Below the pieces are notes generated by a model that had not been told where the DNA came from, made no database searches, and was given only the letters and a program-made list of their open reading frames with translations. A stretch of 64,000 bases of DNA from Biostraticola tofi (GTDB lineage: Bacteria; Pseudomonadota; Gammaproteobacteria; Enterobacterales; Enterobacteriaceae): contig NZ_SMCR01000002.1 in NCBI RefSeq assembly GCF_004343195.1, positions 62,001 through 126,000 of the forward strand. The letters run 5' to 3'. The position numbers were made by a program, and so were the translations under genes. Below, in pieces: positions 26,572-36,642 of this stretch (its first letter is position 1; each line of letters starts with the position of its first letter).

Positions 26572-27045
26572 CCGCAGAGCAGATTTCCGCGCGGATGCTG
26601 GCAGTCAGTATCGCTGCCTGTTAGCGCCTAAGCCAGAGTGTGCGCTTGATCCCATTTGCCAGGACGTTTATCAACGTCCTGCAGGGTCGTTTCATTAAGG
26701 TCTCTCTGCCGACGGCCGATAAATCATTAATTCCTATTATCAAAGATAATCGGCGATACGCCGATTGGGGCCGGTGTAAGGCGAAACATTAATTAGTTGA
26801 ACAGGGTGTAATTAATTGCATCCACTATATGTAGATGATTATGTAGTATTTTTTGTTTATTGCTTTTTAAGCTAAAAATGAAAGCTTCATCTTAATGTTT
26901 ATTTATCGACCGTTTAAAGTACATCATGCTTAATATGACAACAAAAATTAGTTACAGAAAGAATACTAGCTACACTTAATTAATGATATTCGTTCATTTT
27001 TTTTAAAAGCCGTCATCAACCGCCGTCGGAATTGAGTGAGAACAT
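26572..27045. other. 474-bp AT-rich intergenic region
   Basis: A hairpin at 26661-26680 has an 8-bp stem AGGACGTT with a TATC loop, 90 bp after the glpX stop. It lacks a U-tract, so it is a weak terminator candidate. From about 26780 to 27010 the sequence is very AT-rich and probably contains the promoter of the following gene; no specific box is convincing and no small gene is supported. Confidence 0.5.
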
Positions 27046-28392
27046 ATGATTCACATCACGATTGTTTTAATGGGAATCAATTACCTACGTGCCCGCTGGT
27101 TCGGCTTGATGTTTATCGGTCTTCTGAGTGTTCTTTGTGGTGCTATCGTCTCTATTGATGCATTGGATAACTCGCTTTATTTTCCATTGTCTTTTTTCGC
27201 GGCTATTTTATTAATTGAAGGTATTGCCACAGTTCTGCTGGCTTTAAATGATGCGGGCGGGCAGAAAACACTGCGCTACATCAAAGGCAGTTCATTTATC
27301 ATCGCGGCGTTACTGATATTGGCTGGTCATCATGAGGGCAATATCGTGCTGTCACTGGTATTTGGCACATTATTCCTGGTCGATGGCCTGCTACAGATCA
27401 TTTCGGCCCATCTGGTGCGCTATCCCGCCTGGCGTTATGTCATGTTTGGCGGTCTGGTAGAAATAGCAGTGGCGATTTCATTCTATCAGCCTTACCCGAG
27501 CAATTATGAAGGCACAGTGCCTTACTTCCTGGGCATAGCATTGCTTTTCGCCGGTTGGAATATGATTATGCTGGCGTACAAGGTGTGCCGCATGTCGGAA
27601 CAGACAACCACCGCGCCTAGCGGTACAGCGTGCTCGTTGCAGGGCCCGGTTGACGGTGCAAATAGCGGACTCGGCTCTGATGAGGCGCGCGCGCTGGTTA
27701 TTCATATCTGGACACCCGTCGGTACGTCAGCCAGCGCCGTGGTACGGCAGCCTATTACCAGCCGCTATATAGCCGCAGTGGATAACAATGGCGTGATTTC
27801 AACTGGACATGCCGCGCTGGAATCTCCGGAAGGGATTTACATCAGCTTATACCCCAAGGATGAGATTGAGCATTCACCAGAAGCGTTTATCCAACTGTTA
27901 AGGGCGACCTGTGAAAATAATGTCCCGGGCAGGTTTTTGCCCGATTATCACACAGAGTCAGAAGAATGGTGTCATTCGACGGTGAAAGTGCATATTCGGA
28001 ACTATGACGAACAGCGATTAAAACTGTTTTGGCAACAGTACCAGAAGGATAATACCTATAATTTGACCCATCGAAACTGCTCCAGCACCGTCGCAAGAGC
28101 ACTGGAAGCGGCCTTAGCGGGGGCATCGCAACGGCTTTACGGACATCACGGCGGTTGGGAAACCTTTTTCAAATTTTTAGTGCGGCCTGAATTATGGATT
28201 GCTGTGCAGATCCGCCGACGCGCTGAAACTATGGCATGGACGCCTGGATTGATCCTGGATTATGCCAGGGTGCTGAGCATATTGGTTGACAAGCAACCGT
28301 CAGGGTCCTGGTTAGATACCTTCCGCTGGTCTGTCCGTCGGATGATCGAACTGCGCCAGCAATGGCGGCGGGAAACGCCAATTCAGAGATAG
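27046..28392 (+). CDS. HdeD-like membrane domain fused to a permuted NlpC/P60-like domain
   Basis: 448 residues. Residues about 18-180 form six hydrophobic helices in the pattern of HdeD/DUF308 acid-resistance proteins (ARWFGLMFIGLLSVLCGAIV, then LLIEGIATVLLAL). A linker at about 183-215 leads to a soluble domain. There, His255 in VISTGHAAL is followed by YISLYP, and Cys345 in NLTHRNCSSTVARAL lies about 90 residues later. His before Cys in these contexts is the arrangement of permuted papain-fold (NlpC/P60, DUF4105-like) enzymes. The active residues appear present, so amidase, peptidase or acyltransferase activity is possible. The side of the membrane is uncertain. ATG 27070 is an alternative start. 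Confidence 0.7.
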   Translation: MIHITIVLMGINYLRARWFGLMFIGLLSVLCGAIVSIDALDNSLYFPLSFFAAILLIEGIATVLLALNDAGGQKTLRYIKGSSFIIAALLILAGHHEGNIVLSLVFGTLFLVDGLLQIISAHLVRYPAWRYVMFGGLVEIAVAISFYQPYPSNYEGTVPYFLGIALLFAGWNMIMLAYKVCRMSEQTTTAPSGTACSLQGPVDGANSGLGSDEARALVIHIWTPVGTSASAVVRQPITSRYIAAVDNNGVISTGHAALESPEGIYISLYPKDEIEHSPEAFIQLLRATCENNVPGRFLPDYHTESEEWCHSTVKVHIRNYDEQRLKLFWQQYQKDNTYNLTHRNCSSTVARALEAALAGASQRLYGHHGGWETFFKFLVRPELWIAVQIRRRAETMAWTPGLILDYARVLSILVDKQPSGSWLDTFRWSVRRMIELRQQWRRETPIQR

Positions 28393-28396
28393 GCCT

Positions 28397-28669
28397 TCAG
28401 TCCTCGTCAAAACCGGAGTCAAATAGGTCTATCACCGCTTTCAGGGCGTTGATTTCCTCCGGTCCGCTGGCCTCTACCTCAATCCTTCGGCCTTTGGCAG
28501 AGTCCAGCATCAGTAGGGCGATAACGCTGCTGGCTTCGGCTTCGGTACCGCTGTCGTTACGCAGCAGAACCTCAGCATCGAAACTCTGTACCAGCTCGAA
28601 CAGTTTCATCGCCGGCCGGGCATGCATACCGAGGCGATTTTTGATTTCTACCGTCTGCCTGACCGTCAT
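28397..28669 (-). CDS. npr: NPr, HPr-like phosphocarrier of the nitrogen PTS
   Basis: 90 residues, the length of E. coli NPr. Phospho-acceptor His16 lies in [13 protein letters not shown], and the regulatory-serine region is SSVIALLML. NPr carries phosphate from EI-Ntr (PtsP) to PtsN; the system adjusts K+ uptake, nitrogen metabolism and envelope functions. It is the last gene of the rpoN operon, overlapping rapZ by 4 bp. Confidence 0.95.
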   Translation of the reverse strand: MTVRQTVEIKNRLGMHARPAMKLFELVQSFDAEVLLRNDSGTEAEASSVIALLMLDSAKGRRIEVEASGPEEINALKAVIDLFDSGFDED

Positions 28670-29520
28670 GTTTTACGTTTTTCCAATGTGCGATGGCGTG
28701 ACTGCACATTTTTGCCACGCGCGCGAAAGTAGTCGGCCAGCTGTTCGGCGATATAAACCGAACGGTGTTTACCGCCGGTGCAGCCGATGGCCACCGTCAG
28801 GTAACTGCGGTTATTGGTCTCAAGCATCGGCAGCCACAACTCCAGATAGCTGCGGGTCTGATAGATGAAATTATGGACTTCGGTGTGGCGATCGAGAAAG
28901 GCCATCACTGGCTTATCCAGACCGGTCATCGGTCTCAGCTTGGGGTCCCAGTGGGGGTTGGGCAGAAAACGAACGTCAAAAACATAATCGGCGTCGATAG
29001 GTATGCCGTGCTTGTAACCAAAGGATTCAAACACCATGGTCAACTCACGTTCGCGCTTGCCCAAGAGGCGGGTGCGCAGCATTTCGGCCAGTTCATGCAC
29101 CGACATTTCAGAGGTGTCGATAACCAGATCGGCCCGCGAGCGCAGCGGCTCCAGCAGGCTGTTTTCTTCATCGATGGCGCTTTCAAGCGACAGGCTCTTG
29201 CTGGAAAGGGGATGCAGGCGGCGCGTATCGCTGTAACGCCTGATCAGTGTATTTCGTTCAGCATCGAGAAACAGCAGCTGGGGAGAAAAACACTGCGGCA
29301 GGTTGTTCATCGCCTCGTCGAAAATTTCCGGCGACTCGGGCATATTGCGCACGTCGATACTGACTGCCGCAGACATATTCTGATCCGCCAGGGTCAGTGC
29401 AAGCTGAGGCAGCAGTACCACAGGCAGGTTGTCTACGCAATAGAACCCCATGTCTTCCAGCGCGCGTAATGCAACTGATTTTCCTGAACCGGATCGACCG
29501 CTGACGATCATCAGCACCAT
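28666..29520 (-). CDS. rapZ: RapZ, RNase adapter protein
   Basis: 284 residues, equal to E. coli RapZ. ATG 29520 gives [15 protein letters not shown], with the Walker A GRSGSGKS at 8-15. The C-terminal RNA-binding part contains [17 protein letters not shown] and ends with the basic tail RHRTLEKRK. RapZ binds glucosamine 6-phosphate and directs RNase E to the sRNA GlmZ, setting GlmS levels for cell-wall precursor supply. It sits between ptsN and npr as usual. Confidence 0.96.
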   Translation of the reverse strand: MVLMIVSGRSGSGKSVALRALEDMGFYCVDNLPVVLLPQLALTLADQNMSAAVSIDVRNMPESPEIFDEAMNNLPQCFSPQLLFLDAERNTLIRRYSDTRRLHPLSSKSLSLESAIDEENSLLEPLRSRADLVIDTSEMSVHELAEMLRTRLLGKRERELTMVFESFGYKHGIPIDADYVFDVRFLPNPHWDPKLRPMTGLDKPVMAFLDRHTEVHNFIYQTRSYLELWLPMLETNNRSYLTVAIGCTGGKHRSVYIAEQLADYFRARGKNVQSRHRTLEKRKT

Positions 29521-29633
29521 GACGACACCCCTCTGACAATTTCCCCGACGCATTGGCGGAGCATTCCTTCATTTCGCCAATTGGCACTTAATACGTTACC
29601 ATGCCTGACCAAAGGCACAATGGCTTTTTGAGG

Positions 29634-30110
29634 TCACTCGGCTGGCGTTTCCGTCATTATTTCATACAGTTCTTCATCACTCTGGGCTGCACGCAGGCGA
29701 CGGCAAACGGTTTTATCCGCCAGGCGCTTGGCGACCAGCGACAGTGTATGAAGATGGGTCTTGCACTGCTCCGCTGGCACCAGCAAGGCAAACAGCAGGT
29801 CAACAGGCTGATTATCGATGGCATCGAAAGCGATAGGCTGCTCGAGTCGGATAAATACGCCTACCGCGCGCAACGTATCCTCTTCAAGTTTACCGTGCGG
29901 GATAGCTATCCCGCTGCCGATACCGGTGCTGCCCATGCGCTCACGGGTCAGCACCGCATCGAACACCACCTGAGACGGCAGGTTAAGCTCCCGGGCCGCA
30001 AGTTCGCTGATAATTTCAAGCGCTCTTTTCTTACTCTGGCAGTGTATCGATCCCTTGGTGCATTCAATGTTCAGCACTGAATTTATTTGCATTGCTGTAT
30101 CGTTGTTCAT
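29634..30110 (-). CDS. ptsN: PtsN, EIIA component of the nitrogen PTS
   Basis: 158 residues (E. coli 163). The EIIA-type fold carries the phosphorylated histidine His72 in GIAIPHGKLEEDTLRAVGV. PtsN accepts phosphate from NPr and, unphosphorylated, controls the K+ transporters TrkA and Kdp and other targets. The C terminus is slightly shorter than in E. coli. It lies between hpf and rapZ in the rpoN operon. Confidence 0.96.
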   Translation of the reverse strand: MNNDTAMQINSVLNIECTKGSIHCQSKKRALEIISELAARELNLPSQVVFDAVLTRERMGSTGIGSGIAIPHGKLEEDTLRAVGVFIRLEQPIAFDAIDNQPVDLLFALLVPAEQCKTHLHTLSLVAKRLADKTVCRRLRAAQSDEELYEIMTETPAE

Positions 30111-30216
30111 TTCAGTTCACTTAGGCGCTGTTTCACCTTTAAGACTCATCGGCCCGTTACTTTTGACGGTAACGAGCCGATGCGAAGTTGAGTAGCGTAG
30201 AGGGCTACAGTGAATT

Positions 30217-30504
30217 TTAGTACTGCTTGAGCTTATCTTTATGTTTATTTAATTGACGCGTCAGTTTATCAATCAATAAATCAATTGCGGCATACATATC
30301 GTCAGCCTCAGCGGTAGCGTGCAGTTCGCCACCGTTCACGTGCAGCGTTGCCTCTGCAATTTTCTGTACCTTTTCGACCTTGAGTACAATATATACCTGA
30401 TTGATGCGGTCAAAGAACTGTTCAAGTTTGGAAAATTTACCGTTGACGAAATCACGTAACGCATCGGTGATGTCAACTCGTTGACCAGTGATATTCAGCT
30501 GCAT
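30217..30504 (-). CDS. hpf: Ribosome hibernation-promoting factor, short form
   Basis: 95 residues from ATG 30504, the same size as E. coli HPF. The beta-alpha-beta fold shows INQVYIVLKVEKVQKIAEATLHVNGGELHA followed by DMYAAIDLLIDKLTRQLNKHKDKLK. HPF binds the 30S subunit in stationary phase and converts 90S dimers to 100S. It is encoded 23 bp after rpoN, as in relatives. Confidence 0.95.
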   Translation of the reverse strand: MQLNITGQRVDITDALRDFVNGKFSKLEQFFDRINQVYIVLKVEKVQKIAEATLHVNGGELHATAEADDMYAAIDLLIDKLTRQLNKHKDKLKQY

Positions 30505-30527
30505 AGTGTCTTCCTTCTCTGGGTAGG

Positions 30528-31961
30528 TCAAACCAATTGTTTACGCTGGTTCGACGGCGGGATGGATAAAGACTCTCGGTATTTTGCTACGGTACGCCGC
30601 GCAACCATAATCCCCTGTTGCGAAAGCAGCGTCGTCAGCTTGCTGTCGCTCAGTGGCTTGGCCGGGTTTTCCGCAGCGATAAGTTTTTTCACCAGGGCAC
30701 GTATAGCGGTGGATGACGCTTCGCCTCCTCCTTCCGTATTGACGTGGCTGGAGAAAAAGTACTTCAGTTCGAAAATGCCGCGCGGGCTGTGCAGGTACTT
30801 CTGCGTTGTCACGCGTGAAATGGTGGACTCATGCATCTCTACCGCCTGGGCGATATCAGCCAATACCATTGGTCGCATGAACTCTTCGCCCTGCTCGAAA
30901 AATGCCTCCTGCTGCTCGACGATGCAGCGTGTGACCTTGAGCAGAGTGTCATTACGGCTTTCCAGGCTCTTTATCAGCCAGCGGGCTTCCTGCAAATGAC
31001 TACGGATAAACTGGCCGTCGGCATCGTTACGCACGGTATTGCCCAGCGCCGCATACTGCTGGTTGATTTTCAGGTTGGGGATACTGTCGGTATTCAGCTC
31101 AACGACCCAACCTTTTTGTGTTTTCCTTACCAGTACATCCGGAATGACATACTGGGAATCACCGGTATTGATAGACTGGCCTGGACGCGGATCAAGCGAC
31201 TGAATCAGAGCCAGTGCGGATTTAAGCGCGTCTTCCTTAAGCCGTGTCACGCGCAGCAGACTGCGGAAATCATGGCTGGCCAGCAGGTCGAGATAGTCGC
31301 TGACAATCAGCCTGGCTTCGGACAGATGAGGAAATTCAGCCGAAAGCTGGGAAAGCTGAATCAGCAGGCAATCACGCAGATCGCGGGCCGCCACGCCAAC
31401 CGGATCGAAGCGCTGCACGCGTTTGAGCACTGCTTCGACTTCATCAATCGTGACATCGTCGTCGCCGATTCCCTCAAGGATTTCCTCAAGCGGTACCGTC
31501 AGGTAACCGGTTTGATCTACTGCATCAACGATTGAGGTGGCGATTGCAATGTCCAGATCCGAAAAGGGCGTCAATTCGACCTGCCACATCAGATAGTCCT
31601 GCAGCGTCTGGGTTGTTTCACCCTGGTAGACCGGCAGCTCTTCATCGCGGTAATCAGTACCGGTGCCCGATGGCGTACCCGCCGAGTACATTTCGTCCCA
31701 GGTGGCATCCAGCGGCAATTCTTCCGGCATATCCTTCTGTTCCATGGCCTCCCGGGTGTCCAGCGCTTCGCTGTCCGGGCTTTCATGGGCATCTATTTCT
31801 TCATGGGCATCCGTTTGTTCAAGCAAGGGGTTACTTTCCAGAGCCAGCTGAATTTCCTGCTGGAGTTCAAGCGTAGACAACTGCAGCAAACGTATCGCTT
31901 GCTGTAGTTGCGGTGTCATCGCTAATTGCTGACTGAACCTGAGTTGCAAACCTTGCTTCAT
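30528..31961 (-). CDS. rpoN: RNA polymerase sigma-54 factor
   Basis: 477 residues from ATG 31961, exactly the E. coli length; a TTG at 31973 would add four. Region I is Gln/Leu rich ([35 protein letters not shown]) and binds enhancer-binding activators. An acidic region II follows ([30 protein letters not shown]). The C terminus holds the DNA-binding helix-turn-helix and the RpoN box [12 protein letters not shown]. Sigma-54 drives nitrogen-assimilation and other activator-dependent promoters. Confidence 0.97.
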   Translation of the reverse strand: MKQGLQLRFSQQLAMTPQLQQAIRLLQLSTLELQQEIQLALESNPLLEQTDAHEEIDAHESPDSEALDTREAMEQKDMPEELPLDATWDEMYSAGTPSGTGTDYRDEELPVYQGETTQTLQDYLMWQVELTPFSDLDIAIATSIVDAVDQTGYLTVPLEEILEGIGDDDVTIDEVEAVLKRVQRFDPVGVAARDLRDCLLIQLSQLSAEFPHLSEARLIVSDYLDLLASHDFRSLLRVTRLKEDALKSALALIQSLDPRPGQSINTGDSQYVIPDVLVRKTQKGWVVELNTDSIPNLKINQQYAALGNTVRNDADGQFIRSHLQEARWLIKSLESRNDTLLKVTRCIVEQQEAFFEQGEEFMRPMVLADIAQAVEMHESTISRVTTQKYLHSPRGIFELKYFFSSHVNTEGGGEASSTAIRALVKKLIAAENPAKPLSDSKLTTLLSQQGIMVARRTVAKYRESLSIPPSNQRKQLV

Positions 31962-32008
31962 AAAATGCGTCAATTATCCTCGCGGATTAAGCTTCTGCGG
32001 ACACCATA

Positions 32009-32734
32009 TCAGAGGCGGAACTCTTCGCCCAGATAAACACGTTTAACCTGCTCATCAAGCAGGATTTCAGCTGGCGTACCGTGGGCAATGAGGTGCCCCT
32101 GATTGACGATATAGGCACGTTCACAGACATCAAGCGTCTCACGAACATTATGGTCGGTAATCAACACGCCGAGGCCGCTGTCGCGCAGATGTTCGATAAT
32201 CTTTTTGATGTCGATGACCGAAATAGGATCCACGCCGGCAAACGGCTCATCTAGCAGGATAAATTTGGGATTTGCCGCCAGGGCGCGGGCGATCTCCACC
32301 CGTCGGCGTTCACCGCCGGATAACGATTGCCCCAGATTGTCGCGCAGATGGGAAATATGGAACTCTTCCATCAGCGCATTGGCCCGGTCATCACGCTGCT
32401 CGCTGGTGAGATCATTTCTGATTTGCAGCACCGCCATCAGGTTGTCGTAAACGCTCAGGCGGCGAAATATCGACGCCTCCTGCGGCAGGTAGCCTATGCC
32501 GCGGCGGGCGCGGGTATGCAGCGGCAGTATGCTGATGTCGTCATCATCGATGATGATGCGCCCGGCATCGCGCTGGATGATGCCGACCACCATGTAAAAG
32601 GTGGTGGTTTTCCCGGCGCCATTGGGTCCCAGCAATCCTACAATCTCGCCGGAACTGACTTTTAGACTGACGTCTTCCACCACTCGGCGGCCCTTGTAGG
32701 CTTTAGCCAGATTTTCTGCGATCAATGTAGCCAT
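32009..32734 (-). CDS. lptB: LptB, ATPase of the LPS export machine
   Basis: 241 residues, as in E. coli. Walker [10 protein letters not shown] lies at 36-44, Q-loop in [10 protein letters not shown], signature [15 protein letters not shown] at 138-152, Walker B FILLDEP with catalytic Glu163, and H-loop in ITDHNV. LptB dimers power LptFG to lift LPS from the inner membrane to the LptC-LptA bridge. The start is 13 bp after lptA. Confidence 0.97.
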   Translation of the reverse strand: MATLIAENLAKAYKGRRVVEDVSLKVSSGEIVGLLGPNGAGKTTTFYMVVGIIQRDAGRIIIDDDDISILPLHTRARRGIGYLPQEASIFRRLSVYDNLMAVLQIRNDLTSEQRDDRANALMEEFHISHLRDNLGQSLSGGERRRVEIARALAANPKFILLDEPFAGVDPISVIDIKKIIEHLRDSGLGVLITDHNVRETLDVCERAYIVNQGHLIAHGTPAEILLDEQVKRVYLGEEFRL

Positions 32735-32747
32735 GGGTCACTTACTC

Positions 32748-33296
32748 TTAGGGTTTGGCGGTGTTGGCAGGCTTGGAAGCCGAATTTTTGTCCTGCAGCT
32801 GAGCAGGCACCAGCACAGTGGTTACGCGTTTGCCTTTATCGCTGAAGGCTTCCATCTGCTGCTGTTTCACGCGATAGGTAATGCGATCGCCTTTGACATT
32901 GCTGTCGAGCTGCTCCAGATAGGCATTGCCGGTCAGCACCACGAAATCGTTGGCCAGCTCATAGCGCACCTTCTGTCCATGGCCCTTGACCGGTTTACCA
33001 TCGTCCTGCAACTGATAGAAGGTCACCGGATTACCAAAGCCTTCCACCACTTCGCTGCCATTGGCGCCGTTAGGCCGGGTAATAACTACTTTGTCAGCCC
33101 TGATGTCTATTGAGCCCTGCTTAACCACTACCGACCCGGTCAGCGTCACTACATTGGACGTCATATCTACAGACTGCTGCGCCGAGTCGATCTGAATCGG
33201 CTGATTGGTGTCATCGCTCAGGGCCAGAGCGCCGGTGCTGGTCAGCAGCAGTGCTGCCGTCACGATGACATTAGCGGTTTTGCGGTTGGATTTCAT
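32748..33296 (-). CDS. lptA: LptA, periplasmic LPS bridge protein
   Basis: 182 residues from ATG 33296. Its start overlaps the 3' end of lptC by 26 bp, as in E. coli. A signal peptide ends near GALA at about residue 26. The beta-jellyroll OstA repeat is seen as QPIQIDSAQQSVDMTSNVVTLTGSVVVKQGSIDIRADKVVITR. LptA oligomers span the periplasm and carry LPS to LptDE. The conserved ending AFSDKGKRVTTVLVPAQLQDKN is present. Confidence 0.95.
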   Translation of the reverse strand: MKSNRKTANVIVTAALLLTSTGALALSDDTNQPIQIDSAQQSVDMTSNVVTLTGSVVVKQGSIDIRADKVVITRPNGANGSEVVEGFGNPVTFYQLQDDGKPVKGHGQKVRYELANDFVVLTGNAYLEQLDSNVKGDRITYRVKQQQMEAFSDKGKRVTTVLVPAQLQDKNSASKPANTAKP

Positions 33297-33843
33297 ATGA
33301 GGTTTTAACCTTTTCAATTAACTCAGCAGTCTTGTTTCGCAGATTTCCGCGCATTTTCATGCCGGTAGAGTTAAAGCCGGTGCCGTACAAGGTCACCAGG
33401 TCATCGGAGGAAACATCCTGCGTGACCAGGTTGACCGTCGCATTATCCGTCGTTATGCGCTCAAGCTGCGAGGTGTCGGTCAGGCTGTCCACCTGAACAT
33501 GTCCATACAGGTAAAGCATTCGGTCATTGGTCAGCTTGGCCTCATCTGCTCTCACTGTCCAGGTTGCCACTTTATTTTCATCGTACATGGTCGCTACCGG
33601 CTTGGTAAACCAGCTTACCTGTTCGACAGCAAAGTGTTTGACCTGTTCCGAGACCAGTTTATAGTTCAGTCCGCCGGCCGGGTTATATACCACGGTCAGC
33701 GTCTGGGCGCTCTGATAGGTGGGTTCACCGTTGTCGGCCGCGACCGGGCTCTGTTCGCTGTCGCTGTCGGTCATGTTCCAGCCGATAAGAACAAGCGCCA
33801 GCAATCCCAGTAACAGGGTCAACCACTTTTTTGTCTTACTCAT
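33271..33843 (-). CDS. lptC: LptC, membrane-anchored LPS transport protein
   Basis: 190 residues (E. coli 191). A single N-terminal membrane helix (KKWLTLLLGLLALVLIGWNM) anchors a periplasmic beta-jellyroll. LptC receives LPS from LptFG and hands it to LptA. The start overlaps the kdsC stop by 4 bp and the end overlaps lptA, indicating tight translational coupling. Confidence 0.95.
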   Translation of the reverse strand: MSKTKKWLTLLLGLLALVLIGWNMTDSDSEQSPVAADNGEPTYQSAQTLTVVYNPAGGLNYKLVSEQVKHFAVEQVSWFTKPVATMYDENKVATWTVRADEAKLTNDRMLYLYGHVQVDSLTDTSQLERITTDNATVNLVTQDVSSDDLVTLYGTGFNSTGMKMRGNLRNKTAELIEKVKTSYEIQPQNR

Positions 33844-34403
33844 ATGGACAACCCTTTGGCATCATCCAGTTTCCCTTGTGCCAATAATAATAAATCACAC
33901 ACTTCACGGACGGCACCGCGCCCACCGGCGATATGCGTCACATAGTCGGCTCTGGGCAGCAACATGGGATGCGCGTCAGCCACGGCGACAGACAAGCCAA
34001 CCTGCGACATGACCGGCCAGTCGATAAGGTCATCGCCGATATAGGCGACCTGTTCGGCCGTCAAGGACAGTTTACCCAACAGTTCCCTAAAGGCCAAAGT
34101 CTTATCCGACTGTCCCTGGTAGAGATGGCTGATGCCAAGCGTACGGCATCGATCCTCCAGCAGCGTCGCCTGGCGGCCGGTAATGATAGCCACCTCAACC
34201 TGTGATGTCAGCAAGCATCGAATTCCATAGCCGTCGCGCACGTTGAACGCCTTGAGTTCTTCGCCATGGTTTCCCATGTAGATAAGGCCATCCGACATGA
34301 CGCCGTCAACATCGCAAATCAGCAGCCTGATGTCGCTTGCGCGCCGGAGAATTGCCTGGTCGACGGGGCCGTAACAGGTTTGTATGGCAGAGCTTGTAAC
34401 CAT
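33840..34403 (-). CDS. kdsC: KdsC, Kdo-8-phosphate phosphatase
   Basis: 187 residues from ATG 34403 (E. coli 188), with AAGGAAAG upstream. HAD-superfamily motif I is DVDGVMSDG, motif II is IITGR, and motif IV is GDDLIDWPVM. It removes phosphate from Kdo 8-phosphate, releasing Kdo for LPS inner core. It lies 13 bp after kdsD, which makes the pathway's first intermediate. Confidence 0.96.
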   Translation of the reverse strand: MVTSSAIQTCYGPVDQAILRRASDIRLLICDVDGVMSDGLIYMGNHGEELKAFNVRDGYGIRCLLTSQVEVAIITGRQATLLEDRCRTLGISHLYQGQSDKTLAFRELLGKLSLTAEQVAYIGDDLIDWPVMSQVGLSVAVADAHPMLLPRADYVTHIAGGRGAVREVCDLLLLAQGKLDDAKGLSI

Positions 34404-34416
34404 AAGGCTTTCCTTA

Positions 34417-35403
34417 TTAAACGACGCCGGCACGCAGCATATCATGCATGTGCACCACACCCAGAAGCCGGTCGTGCTCCGCCACCAGCACTGAAGTGAT
34501 ATGGCGAGACTGCATAATGTTCAGCGCATCGACCGCCAGCATCGCCGGGCTGACGCGAATACCGCCGGCGGTCATCAGGCTGGCGATACGGGCCTGGTTC
34601 AAATCGATACCCATATCGAATACCCGGCGCAAGTCGCCGTCGGTGAAAATGCCTTGGATATTCATGTCGTCATCGCAGATAACCGTCATGCCAAGATTTT
34701 TTCGGGTAATTTCCAGCAGGGCGTCGCGCAGTGAGGCATCGAGAGGGGTAACCGGTATATCGCTGCCGCTGTGCATGATGTCGCTGACCCGCAGCAGCAG
34801 TTTGCGGCCAAGCGCGCCGCCGGGATGGGAAAGGGCGAAATCTTCTGCGGTAAAGCCGCGCGCCTGCAGGAGGGAAACCGCCAGAGCGTCGCCCATCACC
34901 AGCGCCGCAGTGGTGCTGGTGGTAGGCGCCAGGCCCAGTGGGCAGGCTTCAAACGGTACATGGACACACAGGTGCACATCCGCCGCCTTGCCCATGGTGC
35001 TTTCCGGATTGCCGGTCATGCAGATGAGGGAAATCCGCAGTCGCTTCAGTACCGGAATCAGCGCCAGAATTTCATGCGATTCGCCGGAGTTGGACAAGGC
35101 GATAATCACATCCTGCGGCGACACCATGCCAAGATCGCCGTGGCTGGCTTCTGCCGGATGGACGAAAAAAGCCGGCGTGCCGGTGCTGGCAAAGGTAGCG
35201 GCCAGCTTGCGGCCGATATGCCCGGACTTGCCCATGCCCATGACCACTACTTTACCGGTGCAGTTAAATATCTTTTCACAGGCGCGGCGGAAATCGTCAT
35301 TGATGTATTGATCAAGCTGCGCCAGTCCTTCCCTTTCGGTCGCGAGGACCTGTTTGCCGGCGGCAGGAAAATCAAAGTCCGCCGGTAATGCGATATGTGA
35401 CAT
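34417..35403 (-). CDS. kdsD: KdsD, arabinose-5-phosphate isomerase
   Basis: 328 residues from ATG 35403, equal to E. coli KdsD. The SIS domain (KVVVMGMGKSGHIGRKLAATFASTGTPAFFVHPAEASHGDLGM) holds the active site. Two CBS domains follow from about residue 205 (VSDIMHSGSDIPVTP and SLMTAGGIRVSPAMLAVDALNIM). It interconverts ribulose 5-phosphate and arabinose 5-phosphate, the precursor of Kdo. It lies 34 bp downstream of yrbG. Confidence 0.96.
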   Translation of the reverse strand: MSHIALPADFDFPAAGKQVLATEREGLAQLDQYINDDFRRACEKIFNCTGKVVVMGMGKSGHIGRKLAATFASTGTPAFFVHPAEASHGDLGMVSPQDVIIALSNSGESHEILALIPVLKRLRISLICMTGNPESTMGKAADVHLCVHVPFEACPLGLAPTTSTTAALVMGDALAVSLLQARGFTAEDFALSHPGGALGRKLLLRVSDIMHSGSDIPVTPLDASLRDALLEITRKNLGMTVICDDDMNIQGIFTDGDLRRVFDMGIDLNQARIASLMTAGGIRVSPAMLAVDALNIMQSRHITSVLVAEHDRLLGVVHMHDMLRAGVV

Positions 35404-35437
35404 AAAATAATCCTGATATTCCCGACAACATTCCGGG

Positions 35438-36394
35438 TTAGATAAACAACAGGGCCAGGTAGACAACGAAACCACATAGTAACAGACCACCCATGCCCTG
35501 GTTTATCCTGCGTCGCTTTGTGAGGCAAAATGCGGTCAATATCACGCTGGCCGCCAGCATAACCCAATAGTCGCGGGTAAAGGCGGCGGGATCAAAGGGC
35601 CCGGGTGAGAGCAGGGCCGGAATGCCCAGCACAATAGCACTATTAAATATATTCGAGCCAATCAGATTGCCCAGCGCAATATCATTTTCGCCCTTCAGCG
35701 CACCGGCGATAAGCGTAGCCAATTCCGGCAGGCTGGTGCCGGCCGCCACGATGGTCAGGCCGATGACCAGTTCGCTGACGCCGAGATACCGCGCCAGCAC
35801 GCCGGCGTTGTCAATGACCATCCGCGCCGAGATAGGCATAATGATAAAAGCCAGCGTCAGCCACAGCACGGCAACCGTATTACTGCTATCCTGAGGGAGT
35901 TCCGCCAATTGCTCACGAGTAAGGATATCGCTGCCTTCATGCTGCGCCAGCCGTGAAATTTTGACCATGGCGGTAAGATAGCCGGCGGCTGCCAGCAGCA
36001 GCAACACCCCGTCCAGCCGGCTTAACTGGTGATCTGCCAGTACCACCCCGCACAGCAGAGTGACCAGCAGCAGCAGCGGCAGTTCCCGGCGCAGAATCTC
36101 GGATCGGAAGCAAATGGGGTGTATCAGTGCCGCACCGCCGGCAATAAGTAAAAAATTGATGATATTGGAACCGATAGTATTTCCGACCGCCATATCGATT
36201 TGGCCGTTCAGCGCCGCAGTGACTGAAACCAGTAGTTCCGGGAGCGACGTGCCGAACGCGACGATGGTGCAACCTATCAGCCAGGGCGGCATTCCCAGCG
36301 AGCGGCTTATCACCGCGGCACTATATACCAATCTGTCAGCGCCATAGACAAGTAGAATGAGGCCAATTATTAACAGTGACACGGCAAAAATCAT
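35438..36394 (-). CDS. yrbG: YrbG, calcium/sodium antiporter family inner-membrane protein
   Basis: 318 residues from ATG 36394 (E. coli 325). It has ten hydrophobic helices arranged as two inverted halves. Each half carries an alpha repeat: GTSLPELLVSVTAALNGQIDMAVGNTIGSNIIN and GTSLPELATLIAGALKGENDIALGNLIGSNIFN. These are the CaCA-family ion-binding motifs. It heads the kdsD operon and is divergent from mlaF. The physiological ion is not settled for E. coli either. Confidence 0.93.
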   Translation of the reverse strand: MIFAVSLLIIGLILLVYGADRLVYSAAVISRSLGMPPWLIGCTIVAFGTSLPELLVSVTAALNGQIDMAVGNTIGSNIINFLLIAGGAALIHPICFRSEILRRELPLLLLVTLLCGVVLADHQLSRLDGVLLLLAAAGYLTAMVKISRLAQHEGSDILTREQLAELPQDSSNTVAVLWLTLAFIIMPISARMVIDNAGVLARYLGVSELVIGLTIVAAGTSLPELATLIAGALKGENDIALGNLIGSNIFNSAIVLGIPALLSPGPFDPAAFTRDYWVMLAASVILTAFCLTKRRRINQGMGGLLLCGFVVYLALLFI

Positions 36395-36642
36395 GTGGAT
36401 TCCCTTGATCTGGCGATAATTCCGGTCCCTGCTTAATGATCCTGCGGTGCATGGCGCTGCGCGGGTAACCTTAAGTAACCGAGCGTTGATTTTGACTGGC
36501 TGCGGCCAAAAAGTAAAACAAGGTCCATCGTTAGACATAAAATGAGAGCAAGGTTTTTTGTGTATATCGTTTTAAGAACTCGCTCCATTGCTTTAATATC
36601 TGCAGCAATGGGTTTGAGAATGGAACACAAAGGCATTAAAAG

